64,000 nucleotides of DNA, taken from the NCBI GenBank assembly GCA_038320345.1, contig JBBQED010000002.1, positions 62,001 to 126,000 of the forward strand, given 5' to 3'. The stretch is from JBBQED01 sp038320345 (GTDB taxonomy: Bacteria > Bacteroidota > Bacteroidia > AKYH767-A > OLB10). Below the pieces are notes generated by a model. That model was not told the origin of the DNA and made no database searches. It saw only the letters and a list, made by a program, of their open reading frames with translations. The position numbers were made by a program, and so were the translations under genes. Positions 17,531 to 27,372 of this stretch are shown here, piece after piece; position 1 is the stretch's first letter; each line of letters starts with the position of its first letter.

Positions 17531-19635
17531 AAAGTCATACCAAGATTATAAAAAAGAAAGGAGAAAATATCAGCTTGCTCATCAATTAATTTACCAGTAG
17601 GCTTACCAGAACCATGTCCTGCGTTACTATCAATTCTGATAAGCATTGGATGCTCACCTTTATTTTTATCTTGTAAAGTTGCTGCAAATTTGAATGAATG
17701 TGCCGGTACTACTCGATCATCATGATCACCAGTTGTTACCATTGTTGCAGGATAACTTACACCTGATTTAATATTATGAAGCGGCGAGTATTTGTAGATG
17801 TATTTGAATTCCTCTGCATTTTCACTGGAGCCATAATCGCTTTTCCACGCCCAGCCAATGGTGAACTTATGAAATCTTAACATGTCCATAACACCCACAG
17901 CAGGCAATGCTACTTTGAACAAATCAGGGCGTTGAGTCATAACTGCTCCAATCAACAGTCCGCCATTCGACCGGCCACTAATCGCCAGCTTCGATGAATT
18001 AGTGTATCCTTGTTTGATCAGGTATTCAGCTGCAGCAATGAAATCATCAAAAACATTTTGCTTTTTGAGTTTCGTTCCAGCTTCATGCCAAGCCGTTCCA
18101 TATTCTCCACCTCCTCTGATATTCGCCATTGCAAATAATCCACCTTGCTCTAAAAATACTAAGCGTTCTGGTTTGAATTCAGGAGTTTTACTAATGTTAA
18201 ATCCACCATAGCCGAAAAGTAGAGTAGGAGTGTTTTTGTCAGGAGTATATCCTTTTTTATGTACTAAAAACATTGGGATTTTTGTCCCATCCTTACTAGT
18301 ATAAAACACCTGTTCGGTCACAAATTGATCTGGGTCGAAGGTTAATTTAGTTTTAAATTGTGTCCCCATTCTGGCTGTTTTAACGTTGTATTTGTAAATA
18401 ACAGCAGGTGAGGTAAAGGTGGTAAATGAAATAAATGCAGTACTATCTTCTGGCGAACCACCAATTCCATCTACAGTACCAATTCCATTCAGTGGTAGAT
18501 CGCGAGTTTTGGTTCCATCAAGCGCATACTCATATAATCTTGAACTTGCATCTTTCATAGAATGAACCAACATTTTATTCCAGCAGATGCTTGCTCCTTG
18601 AAGTATTTCAGATTGCTCTGGAATTAAATCTTTCCAATTAGCAACACCAGGTAGCTGAGGGTTTATTGCAATGATTTTTTTTCTAGGTGCTTTGAAGTTG
18701 GTCATGAACAACAAATTATTTCCATTCACTCCGATATAATCGAAATCATTTTCAAAACTTTTAACAATCATGACCGGCTTACTTCCTGGCTTTTGCAAAT
18801 CCTGAACATACAGACAGTTTCCTGAAGTAGATTCGGTTCCACTAATAATAAAGTATCTTTTATCATTACTAACCATTGCACCGAAATTTCTTAAAGCGTG
18901 TTCTTTGTCTTCAAAAACTAGCGAATCACTGATTTGTTCAGTGTTTATTTTGTGATAGTATACTTTTTGAAATTCATTTTTGGAGGATAAAATATTTCCA
19001 TCTGCAGGTGCATCAAAACGACTGTAGAAAAATCCATCCTTATACCAAGCAATATTGGAGAATTTCAACCAACCTAGTTTTTCTGGTAAGGTCTTACCCG
19101 ATTTCACTTCTTTAATTCTGATCGAACTCCAGTCGCTTCCAGATTCACTAATAACCATTGCAAGATAAGCACCATCAGGAGAAGGCTCTATCGATGAAAT
19201 TGCTGTTGTGCCTTCGTCGGATAATTTGTTTGGGTCGAAATAGGCCATCGGCACATATTCCAGACTTTTCATGAAAAATAGAAGCGGTTGGTTCTTTAAT
19301 GCATCACTTCTGAAGTAAAAATATCCACTACCACATCTTACAGGAACCGAATATTTAGGAAAATTCCATAAATCCTGCATTCTTTTTTTTAAAGAATCTC
19401 GAAAAGGGATTTGATTCAGATAATTATTAGTAACCTCATTTTCAGCCTTTACCCATTCAGCTGTGGCTGGGGATTGGTCATCTTCCAACCATCGGTAAGG
19501 GTCTTCTACCGTAGTTTCAAAATAAGTGTCTTTTTGATCCGTCTTGAGGGTGGTAGGGTAGGTTAATCCTTGACTGAATCCACCAAGTGGAGATAAAATA
19601 CTAAGAGTTAAAGCTGTTCTGATAATGTTCTTCAT
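17527..19635 (-). CDS. S9A prolyl oligopeptidase, secreted
   Basis: Serine peptidase that cuts short peptides after proline. 702 residues with a signal peptide (MKNIIRTALTLSILS... ending in FSQG). An N-terminal seven-bladed propeller gates the substrate and a C-terminal alpha/beta-hydrolase follows. Catalytic residues are Ser near 556 (SGRSNGGLL), Asp near 639 (GDHDDRVVP) and His near 674 (NAGHGSG). The ATG at 19635 is chosen because it opens the signal peptide; the longer frame from 19698 does not. It precedes the DUF5011 lipoprotein with a 4-base overlap. Confidence 0.94.
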   Translation of the reverse strand: MKNIIRTALTLSILSPLGGFSQGLTYPTTLKTDQKDTYFETTVEDPYRWLEDDQSPATAEWVKAENEVTNNYLNQIPFRDSLKKRMQDLWNFPKYSVPVRCGSGYFYFRSDALKNQPLLFFMKSLEYVPMAYFDPNKLSDEGTTAISSIEPSPDGAYLAMVISESGSDWSSIRIKEVKSGKTLPEKLGWLKFSNIAWYKDGFFYSRFDAPADGNILSSKNEFQKVYYHKINTEQISDSLVFEDKEHALRNFGAMVSNDKRYFIISGTESTSGNCLYVQDLQKPGSKPVMIVKSFENDFDYIGVNGNNLLFMTNFKAPRKKIIAINPQLPGVANWKDLIPEQSEILQGASICWNKMLVHSMKDASSRLYEYALDGTKTRDLPLNGIGTVDGIGGSPEDSTAFISFTTFTSPAVIYKYNVKTARMGTQFKTKLTFDPDQFVTEQVFYTSKDGTKIPMFLVHKKGYTPDKNTPTLLFGYGGFNISKTPEFKPERLVFLEQGGLFAMANIRGGGEYGTAWHEAGTKLKKQNVFDDFIAAAEYLIKQGYTNSSKLAISGRSNGGLLIGAVMTQRPDLFKVALPAVGVMDMLRFHKFTIGWAWKSDYGSSENAEEFKYIYKYSPLHNIKSGVSYPATMVTTGDHDDRVVPAHSFKFAATLQDKNKGEHPMLIRIDSNAGHGSGKPTGKLIDEQADIFSFLFYNLGMTL

Positions 19636-19723
19636 AGTTCTGATGGGAGAGGCTACAAAATAAACTCTAATTTCGTAATCCACCAGACATTCTCTCAAAT
19701 CCCTTCATGAAATTTACAGCCTT

Positions 19724-21502
19724 ATGATAAAGCCTTTACCTGTTATTGCTCTTTTATTTGCCATTTTGATGTCATCTTGCGGAAACCAAAAACTCCCTGC
19801 AGATGGTCAGGATACCGTTTTTGAAGAGTTCAGAAGCAGGTATGTCGAACAAATGTGGAAGATGAATCCTTCGGCTGCAATCTATGCGGGTTATCATAAA
19901 TATGATAGTGTGCTAATTGCTCCTGATGAAGCTTACAGAACGAGCATGAATCAAGTTTGTGAACAATATTTAGATACACTAAAAACATTCAATGAAAAAA
20001 AACTCACCGATCTTAACCGTATAGATTTATGGATGATCCGTGATAATCTAAATAGTACGCTTTGGTACAATAAAGAATTCAAATCCTATGAATGGAATCC
20101 GGCATCGTTCAATGTGGCTGGTGAATTTGCTGAGATCCTCAATGGTCGTTATGCTCCTTTAGATAAGCGCCTACGTACAATTAATGACAGGTTGGAACAA
20201 GTTCCTGCCTTTTATGCAGCTGCTAAAAAACAGATTTTAAATCCAACTATTGAGCATACTGATCTTGCAATTTATCAGCATGAAGGTTCGGTGGAAGAAG
20301 TGTTTGGTAAAGCATTGGCGGATTCTGTATTAGGTTCTGGCTTATCGCTTGCAGAACGTAATCATCTTATTGCTTGGACCGATAGTGCTAAAAAAGCAAT
20401 CGCCTCTTATGTTGATTTTTTAAAGGAAAAGAGAAAAGCCCTTAAACCAGAAAACGCAAGAAGTTTCAGAATCGGTAAAGTGTTGTATGATAAAAAATTT
20501 GAGTATGATATTGTTTCCCGATATTCTGCAGAAGAAATTTATCAGAAAGCATTAAAACGGAAGGATGAAATTCATAATGAAATGGCGAAAATCACTGCTA
20601 CATTATGGCCAAAATATTTTGGTTCTCAACCTAAACCTGCAGCTCTGCAAGTGATGATACGCAAAATGATTGATACCCTTTCAGTTCAACATGTTAGTCG
20701 TGATTCGTTCTTGCAATCCATTGAAAAGCAAATTCCTCAATTGATTGACTTCATCAATAAAAAAGAGTTGATTTATATTGATCCTTCTAAACCTCTGGTG
20801 GTACGAAAAACTCCCGCATATATGGAAGGCGGTGGTGCTGGAGCATCGATTTCAGCTCCTGGTCCCTATGACAAAGAGGGAAATACATACTATAACGTTT
20901 CTCTTTTGGATGGCTATACTCCAGAGATGGCAGAAAGTTATTTGCGAGAATACAACCGTTATATCCTTCAGATTTTAAATATCCATGAAGCGATTCCAGG
21001 ACACTATACACAGTTAGTTTATAGTAATCAATCCCCATCTATCATTAAGAGTATTTTGGGCAATGGCGCCATGGTTGAAGGATGGGCTGTGTATAGCGAA
21101 CGGATGATGCTGGAAAATGGCTATGGAAATAATGAACCTGAAATGTGGCTGATGTATTATAAATGGCACCTGCGTACCGTGTGTAACACCATTCTGGATT
21201 ATTCAGTACATGAAAAAAATATGAGTGAAGAAGAGGCCATGAAATTATTAATGGATGGCGATTTTCAACAGACAGCAGAAGCTCAAGGCAAGTGGAAAAG
21301 AGTGAAGTTGACACAGGTTCAATTGGACTCTTATTTCACAGGCTTTACTGAAATTTATGACCTTCGTGAAGAGATGAAAAAATTACAAGGAGATAAATTT
21401 AACCTCAAAGCATTTCATGAGAAATTCCTTAGCTATGGCAGTGCTCCCGTAAAGTACATCCGTGAGTTGATGTTAGAGGATGATCAAAATAGTAGAAAAT
21501 AG
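19724..21502 (+). CDS. DUF885-family lipoprotein, putative metallopeptidase
   Basis: 592 residues with lipobox MSSC (Cys19). The DUF885 hallmark HEAIPGHYTQ lies near residues 421-430. It resembles the HExxH-type zinc site with an extra residue, and later Glu in VEGWAVYSE near 450 would be the third ligand. Family members are treated as metallopeptidases, though few have been tested. It is divergent from the S9A peptidase across an 88-base spacer, which fits a peptide-degrading pair. Confidence 0.88.
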   Translation: MIKPLPVIALLFAILMSSCGNQKLPADGQDTVFEEFRSRYVEQMWKMNPSAAIYAGYHKYDSVLIAPDEAYRTSMNQVCEQYLDTLKTFNEKKLTDLNRIDLWMIRDNLNSTLWYNKEFKSYEWNPASFNVAGEFAEILNGRYAPLDKRLRTINDRLEQVPAFYAAAKKQILNPTIEHTDLAIYQHEGSVEEVFGKALADSVLGSGLSLAERNHLIAWTDSAKKAIASYVDFLKEKRKALKPENARSFRIGKVLYDKKFEYDIVSRYSAEEIYQKALKRKDEIHNEMAKITATLWPKYFGSQPKPAALQVMIRKMIDTLSVQHVSRDSFLQSIEKQIPQLIDFINKKELIYIDPSKPLVVRKTPAYMEGGGAGASISAPGPYDKEGNTYYNVSLLDGYTPEMAESYLREYNRYILQILNIHEAIPGHYTQLVYSNQSPSIIKSILGNGAMVEGWAVYSERMMLENGYGNNEPEMWLMYYKWHLRTVCNTILDYSVHEKNMSEEEAMKLLMDGDFQQTAEAQGKWKRVKLTQVQLDSYFTGFTEIYDLREEMKKLQGDKFNLKAFHEKFLSYGSAPVKYIRELMLEDDQNSRK

Positions 21503-21573
21503 TCTTATTATTATTCCATTAAATCATTGTTAGAGTGCTATCAAATTGTTTACTTTCCTCTCCTGAAGATATA

Positions 21574-22770
21574 ATGGAAGTTACCTTGTTATCTTTTGAT
21601 AATTGCGATCAATTAAGTGACGCTGTTAGAAATTTCCTGAAGGATGCACCTGTTTTTTTAAGCCCTGATTATTTAAAGGCTCTTGAAGTTTCAGGAATTG
21701 CTGGTCTCACTTTTCATTATATCGTCCTCGTTGAAAATAATAAAATTAAAGGCTTCTATTATTTTCAGATTTTAAATGTCGCCTCGCGTGAACTGGGAAC
21801 TATTGTTCATATCGAGCCCTATACTAAAGTCGTAAATAGCTTTGCCCTCATCATTAATAAATTACTTTTTGGTGCTAAAAAAGATCATCCACATTACCTG
21901 CTGAATTGTGGCAATATGTGTCTTAGTGGTGATTTTGGAATTTTTGCAGGAAAAAATCCTGACCCCAATGCTTACGCCGTTTTACCTCAAGTACTAAAGA
22001 AAATCACCAGTGATCTGGAAAAGTCTGGTAAAGTAATTACACTACTTGTAAAAGATTTTATCAAAGAGAATGATCCGGCTTCCGTAGCACTATTAGCGAA
22101 TAATTTTAATCGCATTGTGCTGGATCCGATTATGAAAGTGTTTTTCGAGACTTCATGGACTACTTTTCAGGATTATCAAGATGCACTTTCCGCTAAATAT
22201 CGTCTTCGTTTGAATAATGCAAGGAAGAAAATCGCAGATTGTACCGTTCGTAATTTGAGTACTACAGAAATAAAAGAACAGAGTGCAAGGATCAATGAAT
22301 TGTATCAAGCAGTTCAGCATAAATCTCCCGTCACGCTTGCTAAACCTGATGTACAGTATTTGCTTTCATTATCGCTTTCACTGCAAAATAAATTCCGTTT
22401 CAGAGCATATTATAAAGGCGAAAAAATGATTGCTTTTATGACCGGTATTCTAAATGGTTCAGAATACGAAGCCCACCATATTGGTATCGATTATGAATTC
22501 AATAAATCACATTCGATTTATCTGAATATCCTTTATGAATTAATTGAAATAGCTATTGAATCCGGAGCACAGCAGCTTTCGTATGGTAGAACTGCAATGG
22601 AAATGAAAACTACTGTTGGCGCATTACCAGTAGATTACAATGGTTACTTGAAGATGAATAATTCACTTCTCAATAAAATCGTAAAACCTTTTTTACCTGC
22701 TGAAGCACCTAAAGACTGGACTGCTCGCAATCCTTTCAAAGCTGGGAAGGATGCTTCGCCTGTGATTTAA
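21574..22770 (+). CDS. GNAT-like protein, BioF2-type acyltransferase domain
   Basis: 398 residues. The C-terminal half has the pattern of BioF2/FemX-like GNAT enzymes: KYRLRLNNARKKI, then FRAYYKGEKMIAFMTGILNG, then GAQQLSYGRTAMEMKTTVG. This fold transfers acyl or aminoacyl groups, sometimes in envelope or lipid synthesis. Substrate unknown. I used the ATG at 21574; a GTG at 21535 would add 13 residues. Confidence 0.75.
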   Translation: MEVTLLSFDNCDQLSDAVRNFLKDAPVFLSPDYLKALEVSGIAGLTFHYIVLVENNKIKGFYYFQILNVASRELGTIVHIEPYTKVVNSFALIINKLLFGAKKDHPHYLLNCGNMCLSGDFGIFAGKNPDPNAYAVLPQVLKKITSDLEKSGKVITLLVKDFIKENDPASVALLANNFNRIVLDPIMKVFFETSWTTFQDYQDALSAKYRLRLNNARKKIADCTVRNLSTTEIKEQSARINELYQAVQHKSPVTLAKPDVQYLLSLSLSLQNKFRFRAYYKGEKMIAFMTGILNGSEYEAHHIGIDYEFNKSHSIYLNILYELIEIAIESGAQQLSYGRTAMEMKTTVGALPVDYNGYLKMNNSLLNKIVKPFLPAEAPKDWTARNPFKAGKDASPVI

Positions 22771-22860
22771 GGACGTTTATCCAGCTTTTTTCCTGATTCA
22801 CGCAAAATCTAATAGAATTTATTCTACAGATTGTAAATTGCTGTTCGAATCACAAAAACT

Positions 22861-23235
22861 ATGATAAAGCACTGGAAGCTAATAGCTCCATTAATCGTAA
22901 CGCTATATCTTCCGGTAGGAGCTAAGGCAAAGGATGCTGTTCATCCTAAACCGACATCCATTAATGCAATCAGCTATAGTACAACTTCAGCCTACCCGAA
23001 TCCATTTAAGGAAACTACTACAATCTTTTATAAATCCTTACGTGATGAATTTATTAAAGTAAAGTTGTTCAATGATCAGGGGCAATTGCTTTCTGAATTA
23101 TTTGAGGATGCAGTGGTAAAAGGAGAGATGTACCGATTCGAACTCGATGGAGATGGTCTTCTTCCAGGAGTTTATTACTATACGATAGAAACAGGCAATA
23201 ACATATTACATCAGCGGCTCGAATTAGTTCGCTGA
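22861..23235 (+). CDS. Small secreted protein made almost only of a T9SS type A sorting domain
   Basis: 124 residues. A signal peptide (about 1-24) is followed by a short linker. A complete type A T9SS C-terminal domain follows: AYPNPFKETTTIFY, then VKLFNDQGQLL, then LLPGVYYYTIETG and a final QRLELVR. There is no recognisable cargo domain. It stands alone with its own terminator. It may be a surface peptide or a degenerate remnant of a larger protein. Confidence 0.8.
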   Translation: MIKHWKLIAPLIVTLYLPVGAKAKDAVHPKPTSINAISYSTTSAYPNPFKETTTIFYKSLRDEFIKVKLFNDQGQLLSELFEDAVVKGEMYRFELDGDGLLPGVYYYTIETGNNILHQRLELVR

Positions 23236-23267
23236 TCAAGAGAATTTTTCTATGGTTTGATGGTTAG

Positions 23268-23299
23268 AACGTGGTGATTCATTTCCCACGTTTTTTTTT
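23268..23299 (+). terminator. Rho-independent terminator
   Basis: Stem AACGTGG/CCACGTT with an 11-base loop, followed by a run of T. It ends the sorting-domain gene and overlaps the last base or two of the convergent AIM24 gene. Confidence 0.75.
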
Positions 23300-24056
23300 A
23301 TTCTTTACCACTAATAAACCCTCCCAGTAATCCGCCTAAGCCAGTTGATTCCTCACGACCTCCGCCCATACGACTGGCAGCAACAATTCTATCCGCCATT
23401 CTAGAAAATGGAATACTTTGCAAATATAATAATCCCGGTCCCGTTAATTGAGCGTAAAATAAGCCTTCCCCACCAAAAAGTGAGTTTTTGAATCCTCCAA
23501 TAAACTTGATATCATAGTCGATGGTAGGTTCAAAAGCAACGAGGCAACCTGTATCTACACGAAGTTGTTCGCCAACCGCTAATTGTCGTTTCAGAATAGT
23601 GCCTCCTGCATGAATAAAGGTGTTTCCATCACCACTTAACTCCTGCAATATAAAACCTTCACCTCCAAATAATCCTGCACCGATTTTCTTTGTGAATGCG
23701 ATATTGATTTCAATTCCCTGCGCAGCACATAAAAATCCATCTTTTTGACATAAAAACTTTCCTCCGAAATCTGCAGGATTGATATTGATGATTTTACCGG
23801 GGTAAGGAGCTGCAAATGCCATCTTCCTTTTCTGATTACCAAGGTTCGTAAAACTGGTGATGAAAAAACTTTCCCCAGTAATCATCCTCTTGAGTCCTTT
23901 CATTAATCCTCCACCTGTTCCCGTCTGCATATCGATATCCTGTTCCATATATAGCATAGCTCCAGTTTCGGCGCGCACACCTTCACCTGGATCCATTTCT
24001 ACTTCTACAACCTGAATATCATCACCTAAAATTTGAAAATCGATTTCTTGTGCCAT
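23298..24056 (-). CDS. AIM24/TIGR00266-family protein
   Basis: 252 residues. It shows the repeated beta-strand pattern of the AIM24 (formerly DUF124) family: EMDPGEGVRAETGAMLYM at the start, GAGLFGGEGFILQELSGDG in the middle, GGFKNSLFGGEGLFYAQLTG later, and a Gly-rich tail. The mitochondrial member affects respiratory complexes; the bacterial role is unknown. No signal peptide is seen, so it is cytoplasmic. Confidence 0.9.
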   Translation of the reverse strand: MAQEIDFQILGDDIQVVEVEMDPGEGVRAETGAMLYMEQDIDMQTGTGGGLMKGLKRMITGESFFITSFTNLGNQKRKMAFAAPYPGKIININPADFGGKFLCQKDGFLCAAQGIEINIAFTKKIGAGLFGGEGFILQELSGDGNTFIHAGGTILKRQLAVGEQLRVDTGCLVAFEPTIDYDIKFIGGFKNSLFGGEGLFYAQLTGPGLLYLQSIPFSRMADRIVAASRMGGGREESTGLGGLLGGFISGKE

Positions 24057-24110
24057 AATGTTCTTTGATCAGTTTGATTTTGTAACTTGAGGTCGTAAAT
24101 TTAATGATCC

Positions 24111-24440
24111 ATGCGTAAGATTTTTTTACTGTTGATATTTTTTTCTGGATGGAACACTCTTCAGGCTCAAAGTCTGAAACAAGATACTTTGTTTACTCCG
24201 GATGCCTTTCGGCAGTATCAGTTTCAATTGGAAAAACCCGCTCACTCTATAGATAGTTTACGGTATGATAAAACGGGTGAACCCATCAAAGGCATTCTTT
24301 CTCCAGATGGTTCCAGAGTGATTATGGATAATTATAAAAAAGGTTCACGAGTCCGATTAAAGGCAAATTACACGAATGGTATTTCAGAAGAAGTGATTAA
24401 AAGTCCTTGTTTTATCGATCCAGTGACCTATGAATTATGA
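24111..24440 (+). CDS. Small secreted protein, unknown
   Basis: 109 residues with a signal peptide ending TLQAQ. The mature part of about 90 residues is polar, with no motif that I recognise. It carries a single Cys near the end (SPCFIDP). It is divergent from AIM24 and closed by a bidirectional terminator. Confidence 0.65.
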   Translation: MRKIFLLLIFFSGWNTLQAQSLKQDTLFTPDAFRQYQFQLEKPAHSIDSLRYDKTGEPIKGILSPDGSRVIMDNYKKGSRVRLKANYTNGISEEVIKSPCFIDPVTYEL

Positions 24441-24450
24441 CGCAATAAAA

Positions 24451-24478
24451 AACCGGCAACCATTGCTGATTGCCGGTT
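24451..24478. terminator. Bidirectional terminator
   Basis: A 9-base perfect stem (AACCGGCAA with its complement) around a 10-base loop. A T-tract of six follows on the minus strand and a short one on the plus strand. It serves the small secreted gene and the convergent DUF4139 gene. Confidence 0.8.
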
Positions 24479-24491
24479 TGATTCTTTAATC

Positions 24492-26108
24492 TTATAATCC
24501 GTTTACCTGTTTGTCTTTAGGATATTTTACACTGAAAGACAATCTTTTCTTTTGTGTTTCTCCAGGTAGAACTGTTAAATTCCATTTAATTATTCCAGTC
24601 TCCGTATTGTAAGTAGCGCCTGACAACTCTTCGGTTTTTACTTCTATTTCTTTATTCTGAGAAACAGGGACTTGGTCTTCTATTTCAATATTGATGTTTT
24701 CTTTCTTGCCGTTTTTTACGCTAATTTCATAGGTAAATGAACGTTCCCGGTTACTGCCAAACATTTTTGAACTGCTGAACTCTTTTAGTTTTTCTCTTTT
24801 AATGACAATCCTTTTATCACGTCCCAGCGAAATACTTAGGGTATCCTTAGTTTCAGCAGGATTAAGATATGTTTCTCCCACATAAGCTCCATCAAAATAA
24901 ACATTTGCAGAGCCAGGACTCAGACTCAAATCTTGCCAATCGGTAATTCTAGCTGTTAAAAATGCATCGGCATCAAGCTTTGGTACTGCCGTATAAATAT
25001 AACTTGCTTTTACTTCGAAACGTTGAATATCTACTTGATAATCCTGTCCGTCGGATGGAATAGAGTAGGGCGTCATAATTTCAAATTCAGAGGCTAGTTG
25101 ATTCTGATTGATATTCACAACTACTGATTCTAGTCTTTGTGCTTTTAAGACAGGAGCATTTAAAAGCACCGTAGATTCAGCTGCTGCTGGCACCGAAGAT
25201 CTAACTGCACCATTATCGTCTCGATATCCATACATTGCTGGTTGAAGGAAATTAATATACCAAGGATTTATTTGAGGTTGGTTTCCACCTTCTCCTGGAT
25301 TTCCTGTACTCAACGAAAGTTTCACATTAGACCAGTCTTCACCCGTATTTTGATTGACTTTTGCTTTGTAAACTAATTCGATTGGACTATTTACATCTTT
25401 CGCTCTCAAATCATAAAAGGCATACCAAGTAGCATAACTTCCAATCACATAGCTGAATTCAAAATTGATAGCTGATTTCGTTTTCGCATCTAGATTTACA
25501 ACAATATCTCCAGTAGGTAAATTCTGTTTGGCATTTAATACATTCAATTGTTGTCTGATCTTTTCGATTTGATCGTTGAGCTTCTTTTCTTTCAAGGTAG
25601 TTTCTAAAAACTCTTGTTTCAATTCACTCATCTTTTTCAGATAGTATTCTACCATTAGTTCGAGTTCGTCTGAAATTACTCCGTTATTGGCTCCTCCAAT
25701 CGACTTATTCGCCAGTAACAAACTCTGTGTTTCTGTGATGACTTGTTTTTTATTTTGAATCTGTTGGAAACGTATATTTAGAGAATCTAACAAGTCCTGC
25801 AAATCATTCACTTCTTTAGATTTCTTTTTTTCTTTCAGGTAATCTTGTTTATAAGAAACTGAAAGGATAGTTGCATCTCCGGTTCCTTTGAGGGTAATAC
25901 TTTGCGGATTAATGTAGGGTGATAATCCATCTAATACTACTTCTTGAATTCCAGAATTTACATTGGCTCGAGCAGTCCGGGTAACCATAGCTCCGTTTTG
26001 ATAGAGTTTTACTTCTTTAATATCTGACTTATTGACCCAAACAGGCTCCTGAGCAAAAAGCTGGAATCCTGCAATCAGGAAGATTAAAACTAAACTTACT
26101 TTTTTCAT
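24492..26108 (-). CDS. DUF4140/DUF4139 domain protein, secreted
   Basis: 538 residues with a signal peptide ending LFAQ. DUF4140 lies N-terminally (about 20-120, with VKLYQNGAMVTRTARANV), a coiled coil at about 85-190, and a DUF4139 beta domain C-terminally. The last part contains SLSLSPGSANVYFDGAYVG and ITKRLSF-like strands (actual text QKKRLSFSVKYPKDK). The domain pair occurs in mucoidy-inhibitor-A-like proteins; the role is unknown. The start at 26108 is supported because the TAAATTTG promoter element lies between it and the longer candidate start at 26156. Confidence 0.88.
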   Translation of the reverse strand: MKKVSLVLIFLIAGFQLFAQEPVWVNKSDIKEVKLYQNGAMVTRTARANVNSGIQEVVLDGLSPYINPQSITLKGTGDATILSVSYKQDYLKEKKKSKEVNDLQDLLDSLNIRFQQIQNKKQVITETQSLLLANKSIGGANNGVISDELELMVEYYLKKMSELKQEFLETTLKEKKLNDQIEKIRQQLNVLNAKQNLPTGDIVVNLDAKTKSAINFEFSYVIGSYATWYAFYDLRAKDVNSPIELVYKAKVNQNTGEDWSNVKLSLSTGNPGEGGNQPQINPWYINFLQPAMYGYRDDNGAVRSSVPAAAESTVLLNAPVLKAQRLESVVVNINQNQLASEFEIMTPYSIPSDGQDYQVDIQRFEVKASYIYTAVPKLDADAFLTARITDWQDLSLSPGSANVYFDGAYVGETYLNPAETKDTLSISLGRDKRIVIKREKLKEFSSSKMFGSNRERSFTYEISVKNGKKENINIEIEDQVPVSQNKEIEVKTEELSGATYNTETGIIKWNLTVLPGETQKKRLSFSVKYPKDKQVNGL

Positions 26109-26134
26109 AATGATCCTAGTTAAATGTTCGTGTT

Positions 26135-26142
26135 CAAATTTA
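26135..26142 (-). promoter_or_regulatory. Promoter -7 element of the DUF4139 gene
   Basis: TAAATTTG on the minus strand, 26 bases before the ATG at 26108. Confidence 0.5.
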
Positions 26143-26266
26143 GTGCTATTGTTCATAGAGGAGTTTTTTTTAACAGTATCCGGATGCAGAAACCTTTTAA
26201 ATCCACAAATCCAGACTTATTTTTTTAGGATTTCAACAATTTACCCTCGATCCGGTGCCGATCTCC

Positions 26267-26274
26267 TAAATTTG
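26267..26274 (+). promoter_or_regulatory. Promoter -7 element of recF
   Basis: TAAATTTG, 8 bases before the recF ATG. The same octamer and a similarly short leader precede dnaX. Confidence 0.5.
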
Positions 26275-26282
26275 CCGGTAGA

Positions 26283-27368
26283 ATGTTTTTAAAAAATCTT
26301 AGTCTCTTCAATTTCAAAAATTACACCGAAGCTGAATTTCAGTTTGAGCAGGGTGCGAATGCAATTACCGGTGAAAACGGTAGCGGAAAGACAAATATTC
26401 TAGATGCAATCCATTATTTATGCCTCTGTAAAAGCTATTTTCATTCGACCGATAGCCTGAACATCCGTCATGAACAAGGCTTTTTTTCGATTCATGGACA
26501 TTTTGATATCGATGGGAATAGTGAAGATATCTTCGTTGGACTTAAATCTGGCCAAAAGAAAATAGTTAAAAGAAATCAGAAAGAATACCAACGTCTTGGT
26601 GAACATATCGGTTTCCTGCCAGTAGTGATGGTGGCTCCAGTAGATCATGAACTAATAACCGGGAGCAGTGAACTTCGTCGCAAATTAATGGATAGCATCA
26701 TCTGTCAATATGATCGTCCTTATCTAGATGATTTGATTAACTATAACCGCGTTTTGCAGCAACGTAATGCCATGCTCAAACAAACTGCAAAGGGTGGGGT
26801 AGAAGACCCTTCACTTTGGCTGGTATGGGATGAACAGTTGAATCATTATGGTGCAAGGATTTTTGCTGCGCGTGAACATTTTATTGAGCGTTTTGTGCCC
26901 TTGTTTAATCGTTTCTACAATTATTTAACGCAAGAAAAAGAAACCGTTTCGGTGAAGTACGAGAGTCAATTACAGAAAGATTCACTCTTAAATTTACTGC
27001 AACGTAATGCTCAACGCGACCGCATGATGCAATATACAACTGCAGGAATTCAACGTGATGATCTGGAGTTATTATTGAACGATTATCCTGTAAAACGGAC
27101 AGGTTCACAAGGGCAACAGAAGTCGTTTGTGCTTGCCATGAAATTGGCTCAGTTTGAATTGATGCGTGAAGCAAAAGGAGTAAAGCCGATTCTACTGATG
27201 GATGATATTTTTGATAAATTGGATGTGATGCGGATCACCCGATTGATGGAACTCGTAAGTCAGGATACCTTTGGTCAGATCTTTATTACCGATACCCGTG
27301 AAGATCATGTTAAAGAAGTTTTTAAGTCGATCAATGTTCCTCTCCAGATCTATCCTTGCTTAAAATAA
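26283..27368 (+). CDS. recF: DNA replication and repair protein RecF
   Basis: SMC-like ATPase that loads RecA at gaps through RecFOR. 361 residues, the usual length. Walker A GENGSGKT is at 30-37, the ABC-type signature TGSQGQQKSFVLAMKLAQ is near 275, and Walker B PILLMDDIFDKLD near 302. It starts with MFLKNLSLFNFKNY, typical of the family. It is not next to dnaA, dnaN or gyrB as in many bacteria. The 3' end is 4 bases from the convergent sugar transferase gene. Confidence 0.96.
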   Translation: MFLKNLSLFNFKNYTEAEFQFEQGANAITGENGSGKTNILDAIHYLCLCKSYFHSTDSLNIRHEQGFFSIHGHFDIDGNSEDIFVGLKSGQKKIVKRNQKEYQRLGEHIGFLPVVMVAPVDHELITGSSELRRKLMDSIICQYDRPYLDDLINYNRVLQQRNAMLKQTAKGGVEDPSLWLVWDEQLNHYGARIFAAREHFIERFVPLFNRFYNYLTQEKETVSVKYESQLQKDSLLNLLQRNAQRDRMMQYTTAGIQRDDLELLLNDYPVKRTGSQGQQKSFVLAMKLAQFELMREAKGVKPILLMDDIFDKLDVMRITRLMELVSQDTFGQIFITDTREDHVKEVFKSINVPLQIYPCLK

Positions 27369-27372
27369 AAAT

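Noticed and set aside
22738..22790. Stem AAAGCTGG/CCAGCTTT followed by T at the end of the GNAT-like gene
   Set aside because: The loop is about 35 bases and the stem starts inside the coding region; too weak to call a terminator.
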